Part shown: positions 15,583 to 19,848 of the stretch, one piece after another
Layout: every line of letters begins with the position of its first letter
Numbering within the stretch: the stretch's first letter is position 1
Source: an uncultured Archangium sp.
Lineage (GTDB): Bacteria; Myxococcota; Myxococcia; Myxococcales; Myxococcaceae
Assembly (NCBI GenBank): GCA_946479335.1
Contig: CAMLFP010000062.1
Span: 1 to 19,848, forward strand
Length of the DNA stretch: 19,848 bases
Direction of reading: 5' to 3'
Notes under the pieces: generated by a model
Told to the model about the DNA's origin: nothing
What the model saw: the letters and a program-made list of their open reading frames with translations, nothing else
Database searches by the model: none
Translations under genes and position numbers: made by a program

Positions 15583-17424
15583 CTACTTCCGCCCGGCTAC
15601 CTGCCCGAGCTGGAGTGGCTGGGTCAAGGCGCGCACGAGGTACGGCACGATCGGCACGTCGATGCCCTTGAGCATCACCGCCTCGCTCGCCTCGTGGATC
15701 ACGCCGGGCCCCGCGCGCATCAGCGTGTCGCTGGTGACCAGCACCTGCCCTGCCTCGGCGATGCCGCACAGGCGCGCGGAGAGGTTCACCGTGGAGCCGA
15801 TGGCCGTGTAGTCCTGCCGGCGAGAGGCGCCGATCGCGCCGACGACCGCGGGGCCGGTGTTGATGCCGACGCCGACCTCCAGCAGCTCGCCGTTGACGCG
15901 GATCTTGTGCGCCCGCTCCACCATCTCGAGCGCCGCGGCGATGGCCTTGCGCGCGTCGTCTTCACGCGAGTTCAGCGAGCCCCACACCGCCATCACGCAG
16001 TCGCCGATGAACTTGTCGACCACGCCGCCGTGGCGCTCCACCGCGTCGACCGCCTCACCGAAGAAGGCGTTCAAGAAGCGCACGACCTCCTCGGGCGGCA
16101 TGTGGCTGCTCATGGTGGTGAACCCGCGGATGTCGGCGAACAACACCGTCACCTCCGCGGCCTGGCCCGACATGTTCACCTTCAGGCGGCCCGAGAGCAC
16201 CTCTTCGACCGCGGCCTGGGAGAGGAAGCGCGAGAGGCTGGCGCGCGTCTCGACCTCGCGCTGCACCTGCGCCACCAGCGCCGCGTTGTCGAGGAGGATG
16301 CTGGCCTGCGACGCGATGCCGTCGAGCAGCGGGAGATCGTCGTCGGTGAAGGCCGCGCTCATCGACACCGATTCGACGTAGAGGATGCCGATGGTGCCCG
16401 CGCGCGTGGTGCGCAGCGGCACCGCCATCACGCTCTTCACCCCGCGGATCATCACCGACTTGCTGCGATCGAAGCGGTCGTCCATCAGCGCGTTGTGGGT
16501 GATGAGGCCGTTGTCGCTGATCAGCGCTTGATCGATGACGGTGCGCGGCACCTCCACCACGCGATCACCGTGGCGCGCCTTCGACGCGTAGCGGCCGGAG
16601 GTCAGCCACACCGCCGCGCCGTCGGCGTTCAGCAGCTCGAAGATCACCGAGAGGATGCGGTCGACCATCGTCTCCACGCTGCGCTCGAGCGACACGCGCC
16701 GGTGGAACTCCTGGGCGATGCGGAAGCGCGCGTTCTCGCGGCGCAGCGTGGCGATGGTCAGCCCCTCGACCTCGTCGAGCTTCACCATCACCGTCTTGCC
16801 TTCGCGCTCGGGCGCGGGCTCCTCGGTGACCCCTTCGATGTCGGAGGCCACGCGGATGCTGGTGTCTTCCGGGGCCTCGAGCGCGTCGTGCTGACCGGTG
16901 GTGTCGCCGTTGCTGAGCGGCGGCCCTGCCCCGTTGGGCGTGACCTCCGCGAAGGCGTCGTCGCGCCGGTAGAACGCCCGGCGGATCAGCGCGGCCACGC
17001 CGCCGTTGGTGGCCACGAACACCGTCACCGTGCGCGCGCCGACGATCTGCCGCAGCTCGGGCTCCAGCGTCGCCGACAGCGGCACCGAGGCCACCACGCT
17101 CAGCTCGTGCTTCGCCGAGTCCCAATGCACGGGGCACATGCGCAGGCGCTCGGCGCTGCGCACCCCGACGCGCTCCAGCAGCTCCTCGTCGAGGCGGATG
17201 CTCTTGAGCTTCTCGGCCTTCACGAAGCGCGTCGAGTACAGCTCCGCGAAGATCCGCAGGAAGTCGCCCTCCTTCAGGAGGTTCAACCGCAGCAACGCGT
17301 CGGAGAGCGTGCCGCCGTTTTCGACGACATACGCTCTCGCGAGCTCGAGGCTGGCGGCGTCGACCAGCCCACTCGCCTTGAGCGGATTCACAATGACCGC
17401 TTCGGGTTCGCTGGAGACCGTCAT
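15583..17424 (-). CDS. Class III adenylate cyclase with MshEN-like N-terminal domain and GAF domain
   Basis: A 613-residue cytoplasmic protein. Residues about 10-155 resemble the MshEN/T2SSE N-terminal domain (GGTLSDALLRLNLLKEGDFL at 37-56, then FVKAEKLKSIRLDEELLERV), seen in GspE-type ATPases and in c-di-GMP receptors. Residues about 235-390 form a GAF domain. Residues 420-600 form the cyclase domain. It has both metal-binding Asp residues (D431 in FADIRGF, D475 in IGDCVMAVWG), the adenine-specifying pair K471 and D538 (DKF and RQDYTAIG), and N547 and R551 in GSTVNLSARL. It therefore should make cAMP, not cGMP, as a homodimer. A Thr/Glu-rich linker at 160-215 separates the first domain. It diverges from the beta-helix lipoprotein gene. 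Confidence 0.92.
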   Translation of the reverse strand: MTVSSEPEAVIVNPLKASGLVDAASLELARAYVVENGGTLSDALLRLNLLKEGDFLRIFAELYSTRFVKAEKLKSIRLDEELLERVGVRSAERLRMCPVHWDSAKHELSVVASVPLSATLEPELRQIVGARTVTVFVATNGGVAALIRRAFYRRDDAFAEVTPNGAGPPLSNGDTTGQHDALEAPEDTSIRVASDIEGVTEEPAPEREGKTVMVKLDEVEGLTIATLRRENARFRIAQEFHRRVSLERSVETMVDRILSVIFELLNADGAAVWLTSGRYASKARHGDRVVEVPRTVIDQALISDNGLITHNALMDDRFDRSKSVMIRGVKSVMAVPLRTTRAGTIGILYVESVSMSAAFTDDDLPLLDGIASQASILLDNAALVAQVQREVETRASLSRFLSQAAVEEVLSGRLKVNMSGQAAEVTVLFADIRGFTTMSSHMPPEEVVRFLNAFFGEAVDAVERHGGVVDKFIGDCVMAVWGSLNSREDDARKAIAAALEMVERAHKIRVNGELLEVGVGINTGPAVVGAIGASRRQDYTAIGSTVNLSARLCGIAEAGQVLVTSDTLMRAGPGVIHEASEAVMLKGIDVPIVPYLVRALTQPLQLGQVAGRK

Positions 17425-17502
17425 GGGAAAGCGGGCGTCAGCTTAGGCACCGTTTTCGCGGCGAGTCTTTCAAAGAAAGCGCGCTGCGCCGATGATCAGC
17501 GC

Positions 17503-18843
17503 ATGCGCCTCGCTCTGCCGTTGCTGGTCCTCATCTCTGCGTGCGGGAAGGTCGAAGACCCCCACGTCGACAGCTCCCACCTGCCGGGGCAGTGTGGCGC
17601 GGCGTCAGGGGTGCTGGTGAGCGCCGCACCTACCACCGACCTCTGCGTGCTCGGCGTGGCCTCGACGGTCTCGGGCGATGGCCCGTGGGCCTGGAGCTGC
17701 ACGGGCCCGGGCGGCGCGACGAACTGCTCCGCGTCGGTCGCCGGCCCCGAGGGAGAGCAGCTGCCCGCGGCGGGAAACCCCGACGGTGGGTGCAACGCGC
17801 TTCAGCTGCCCGCCTCCGCGCAGGCCGTCGACACCAGCGCGCCCGATCACGTCGTCGGCACGGGGACACCCGAGAGCTGCACCGCCGCCGCGTTGAAGGC
17901 CGCCGTCTCGCAGGGAGGGATCATCACCTTCGACTGCGGGCCGGGGCTGGTCACCATCAAGCTCACCGAGGCGCTGACCCCGCCGACCTCCAACGCGTAC
18001 GCGAATGAGGCGCCGGTGCACACGGTGATCGACGGCGGGCGCAAGGTGACGCTCGACGGTCAGCGCGCCACGCGCATCATCAACTGGAACCACGAGGGGC
18101 ACTGGCAGAAGAGCGACGACACGCTGACGCTGCAGCACCTGCGGTTGATGAACGGCAAGGCCACCGGGAGCGACACCTTCGCGGCCTGCACGCAGGCGCC
18201 GAATGATCAGTGCTCCACCGGCTTCAAGGATGGCCAGGGCGGCGCGCTGTTCATGCGCGACGGAGACCTCCGCGTCATCGACTGCACCTTCACCAACAAC
18301 GAGGCGGCGCTGACCGGGCCCGACACCGGCGGCGGCGCGATCTACGTGCTGGGCACGGCGCACGACATCCAGATCTCCGGCAGCACGTTCTCCGGCAATC
18401 GCGCGAGCAACGCAGGTGGGCTGGGCATGCTGTTCTCGGGCGCGCTGATCTCCAACTCGCTCTTCATCGGCAACGAGGCGGTGGGCACCGGCGCCAACAG
18501 CGTCGACGCGTCACACTGCGCGTGCGCCGGCAACCAGGTCGGCTCGGGCGGCAACGGCGGAGGCCTCTACAAAGACGGCGGCGACGGGCAGGACATCGTG
18601 GTCTGCGGCTCGCAGTTCACCCAGAACTCCGCGAAGGAGTTCGGCGCCGCCATCTTCCTCACCGCCAACGGCAGCGCGGCGCACCTCGTGCTCTACGACA
18701 CCAACGTCAACGACAACACCAACGGGCACCCGTACTGGCAGTGGTGCGCGTCGATCTCCACCGACACCACCGGCACCTCGCCGCAGCCGGTGAGCTCCAG
18801 CTTCTGTCAGAGCGACGGCACCTGCAGCAGCACCTGCGGCTGA
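17503..18843 (+). CDS. Lipoprotein with right-handed parallel beta-helix (polymorphic-OMP-like) repeats
   Basis: A 446-residue exported protein. The signal MRLALPLLVLISAC gives lipidated C14 with Gly at +2. Residues about 30-75 carry the motif CG.....LC..G.as.v.GpWaWsC.GpgGa (Cys-rich, Ig-like), often found in deltaproteobacterial surface proteins. From about 118 on the sequence follows the beta-helix pattern: SCTAAALKAAVSQGGIITFD, then a VIDGGRKVTLDG strand, then repeated GGAIYV-, ISGSTFSGNRASNAGG- and NSLFIGNEAVG-type turns. Such helices bind polysaccharide or act as adhesins or stalks. There is no autotransporter barrel, so it is anchored only by lipid. Its ATG at 17503 is 78 bases from the divergent cyclase start. 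A much longer upstream reading frame is antisense to the cyclase and was rejected. Confidence 0.85.
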   Translation: MRLALPLLVLISACGKVEDPHVDSSHLPGQCGAASGVLVSAAPTTDLCVLGVASTVSGDGPWAWSCTGPGGATNCSASVAGPEGEQLPAAGNPDGGCNALQLPASAQAVDTSAPDHVVGTGTPESCTAAALKAAVSQGGIITFDCGPGLVTIKLTEALTPPTSNAYANEAPVHTVIDGGRKVTLDGQRATRIINWNHEGHWQKSDDTLTLQHLRLMNGKATGSDTFAACTQAPNDQCSTGFKDGQGGALFMRDGDLRVIDCTFTNNEAALTGPDTGGGAIYVLGTAHDIQISGSTFSGNRASNAGGLGMLFSGALISNSLFIGNEAVGTGANSVDASHCACAGNQVGSGGNGGGLYKDGGDGQDIVVCGSQFTQNSAKEFGAAIFLTANGSAAHLVLYDTNVNDNTNGHPYWQWCASISTDTTGTSPQPVSSSFCQSDGTCSSTCG

Positions 18844-18884
18844 GTTTTCTTGCACCTGGCGACCGCGCGAGGTGTGAGCGCGAC

Positions 18885-19848
18885 ATGAGAATCGCCTTCC
18901 CGCTCGTCGTCGGCGCCGCGCTCTTCCTCTCCTGCTCGCCCGTCGAGGCGCCGTGCGGGCCCGCGAACTGCGCCGGGTGCTGCGCGCCCGATGGCGCCTG
19001 CGAGCTGGGCCTCACCGTCAGCGCCTGCGGGAGCGGCGGCATGGCCTGCCAGACGTGCGCGAACGGCCAGTGCGGCGTCGGCGGTTGCTTCGTGCCGCCC
19101 ACGTGCACCCCGCGCACCTGCGCCACCGCGGGGAAGAACTGCGGCACCATCGACGACGGGTGCGGCCAGACACTCAACTGCGGGAGCTGCGGCGCCAATG
19201 AGACCTGCGGCGCCGGCGGCGTGAACGTGTGTGGCGTCGGCACGTGCACCGCGAAGACGTGCCCCGAGTTGAACGCGGTGTGCGGGCGGATCAGCGACGG
19301 GTGCTCCGAGCTGCTCTCGTGCGGCACGTGCGGCACCGGCCTGTCCTGCGTCTCGTACCAGTGCACGTGCGTGCCCGGCACCTGCTCCTCGCTCGGGAAG
19401 AACTGCGGCACCGTCGACGATGGCTGCGGCGGCACGGTGGAATGCGGAACCTGCGCGCAGGGGACGTGCGGCGGCGGTGGTCACGCGAACGTGTGCGGCA
19501 GCGGCACCTGCACCGCGGCGACCTGCGAGTCGTTGGGCAAGAACTGCGGGTCGGTCAGCGATGGCTGCGGCGGCACGCTGAACTGCGGCGCCTGCACGCT
19601 GGGCACCTGTGGCGGCGGCGGCACGGCGAACGTCTGCGGAGGGGTGTGCACCGCGTCGTGCCCGACGGGCTACTCGTGCGATGCGTACGGCCAGTGCGCC
19701 GGAGGCACGCCGACCGGGCTCGCCTTCGATGTCACCACGTTCCAGCTCTCCGGGAAGGTGACGCTCAACGGCGCGGCGCCCGTCGACAACGGCTCGTGCA
19801 ACGACTCGTATTACTTCCGCGGCTTCGTGAACCTCACGGACGCGACGA
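18885..19848 (+). CDS. Cys-rich tandem-repeat lipoprotein (3' part cut by window edge)
   Basis: At least 321 codons; the frame runs off the right edge. The start ATG at 18885 has GAGGTG upstream. The signal MRIAFPLVVGAALFLSC gives lipidated C17 with Ser at +2. Residues about 24-70 hold a first CxGCCxxDGxC unit, residues 73-254 hold four imperfect Cys-rich repeats of 41-47 residues (listed separately), and from about 278 a beta-rich domain begins (GLAFDVTTFQLSGKVTLNGAA). That last part resembles the repeated FDVTTFxLSGxVTLNG domain of myxobacterial surface proteins, known to me by pattern and not by function. It lies 41 bases after the beta-helix lipoprotein gene and is probably co-transcribed. 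Length and end are unknown. Confidence 0.85.
   Translation, partial: MRIAFPLVVGAALFLSCSPVEAPCGPANCAGCCAPDGACELGLTVSACGSGGMACQTCANGQCGVGGCFVPPTCTPRTCATAGKNCGTIDDGCGQTLNCGSCGANETCGAGGVNVCGVGTCTAKTCPELNAVCGRISDGCSELLSCGTCGTGLSCVSYQCTCVPGTCSSLGKNCGTVDDGCGGTVECGTCAQGTCGGGGHANVCGSGTCTAATCESLGKNCGSVSDGCGGTLNCGACTLGTCGGGGTANVCGGVCTASCPTGYSCDAYGQCAGGTPTGLAFDVTTFQLSGKVTLNGAAPVDNGSCNDSYYFRGFVNLTDAT
19101..19646 (+). repeat. Four tandem Cys-rich coding repeats of 41-47 residues
   Basis: Units start near 19101, 19242, 19365 and 19506. The consensus is TCTxxTCxxLGKNCG, then xxDDGCGGTLNCGxC, then xxGTCGGGGxANVCG. Units 1, 3 and 4 are close to each other; unit 2 is the most diverged (its second half lacks the GGGG and NVCG segment) and is shorter. 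Cys spacing is kept, so disulfide pairing is probably constant. Expansion by unequal recombination is likely. Confidence 0.8.

Noticed and set aside
15283..17502. Plus-strand reading frame of over 700 codons running into the beta-helix lipoprotein frame
   Set aside because: It is antisense to mlaC and to the adenylate cyclase, whose motifs are unmistakable. Its translation is Arg/His/Ala-rich without any domain. The real lipoprotein begins at 17503 with a clear lipobox.
17425..17502. Shared promoter in the cyclase/lipoprotein divergent gap, including a small CTTTC-AAA-GAAAG palindrome
   Set aside because: No -35/-10 pair with acceptable spacing was found in either direction. The 5 bp palindrome is too short to call an operator.

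Overview
The window is GC-rich bacterial DNA and is almost completely coding. It most likely comes from a member of the Myxococcota (a myxobacterium). The evidence is a MYXO-CTERM-like C-terminal tail on one surface protein, an AgmX/PglI-type GYF protein, several large Cys-rich lipoproteins and very high G+C at third codon positions. No tRNA, rRNA, CRISPR array, insertion sequence or phage gene was seen. No stretch over 300 bases lacks a gene.

Layout. Positions 1-5567 (minus strand): the 5' part of clpX, an unknown 206-residue protein, a GYF/AgmX-type membrane protein, a 54-residue ribbon-helix-helix protein, a small outer-membrane protein, and an 876-residue lipoprotein that also ends in a MYXO-CTERM-like tail. 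Positions 5676-8970 (minus): a sulfur-metabolism block made of larE, an APS-kinase-like gene with its own promoter, and a tight four-gene run of ThiF-type activating enzyme, TusA-like protein, MoaD/ThiS-like carrier and a truncated E1-like partner. Positions 9000-10994 (plus): a NarL-type sensor kinase and response regulator, divergent from the ThiF gene. Positions 11067-14158 (minus): a Cys-rich lipoprotein and an exported beta-barrel-like protein. Positions 14239-15521 (minus): an MlaC-like lipid-binding protein followed by a HAD phosphatase. Positions 15583-17424 (minus): an adenylate cyclase with MshEN-like and GAF domains. Positions 17503-19848 (plus): a beta-helix lipoprotein and a Cys-rich repeat lipoprotein cut by the window edge.

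The most interesting part is 7331-8970. The ThiF protein has the full ATP-binding and catalytic core but lacks the N-terminal RYxRQ segment that carries the trans-acting arginine finger in MoeB-type dimers, and an in-frame stop two codons before its start rules out a longer form. Three genes downstream, a 152-residue protein carries exactly that segment plus the C-terminal part of the fold, but no nucleotide-binding core. This looks like an E1 enzyme split into an active and an inactive half, co-encoded with a diglycine carrier and a TusA-like protein. LarE and the APS-kinase-like gene lie just downstream on the same strand, so the whole 3.3 kb concerns sulfur activation or transfer. Functions are inferred from sequence motifs only.
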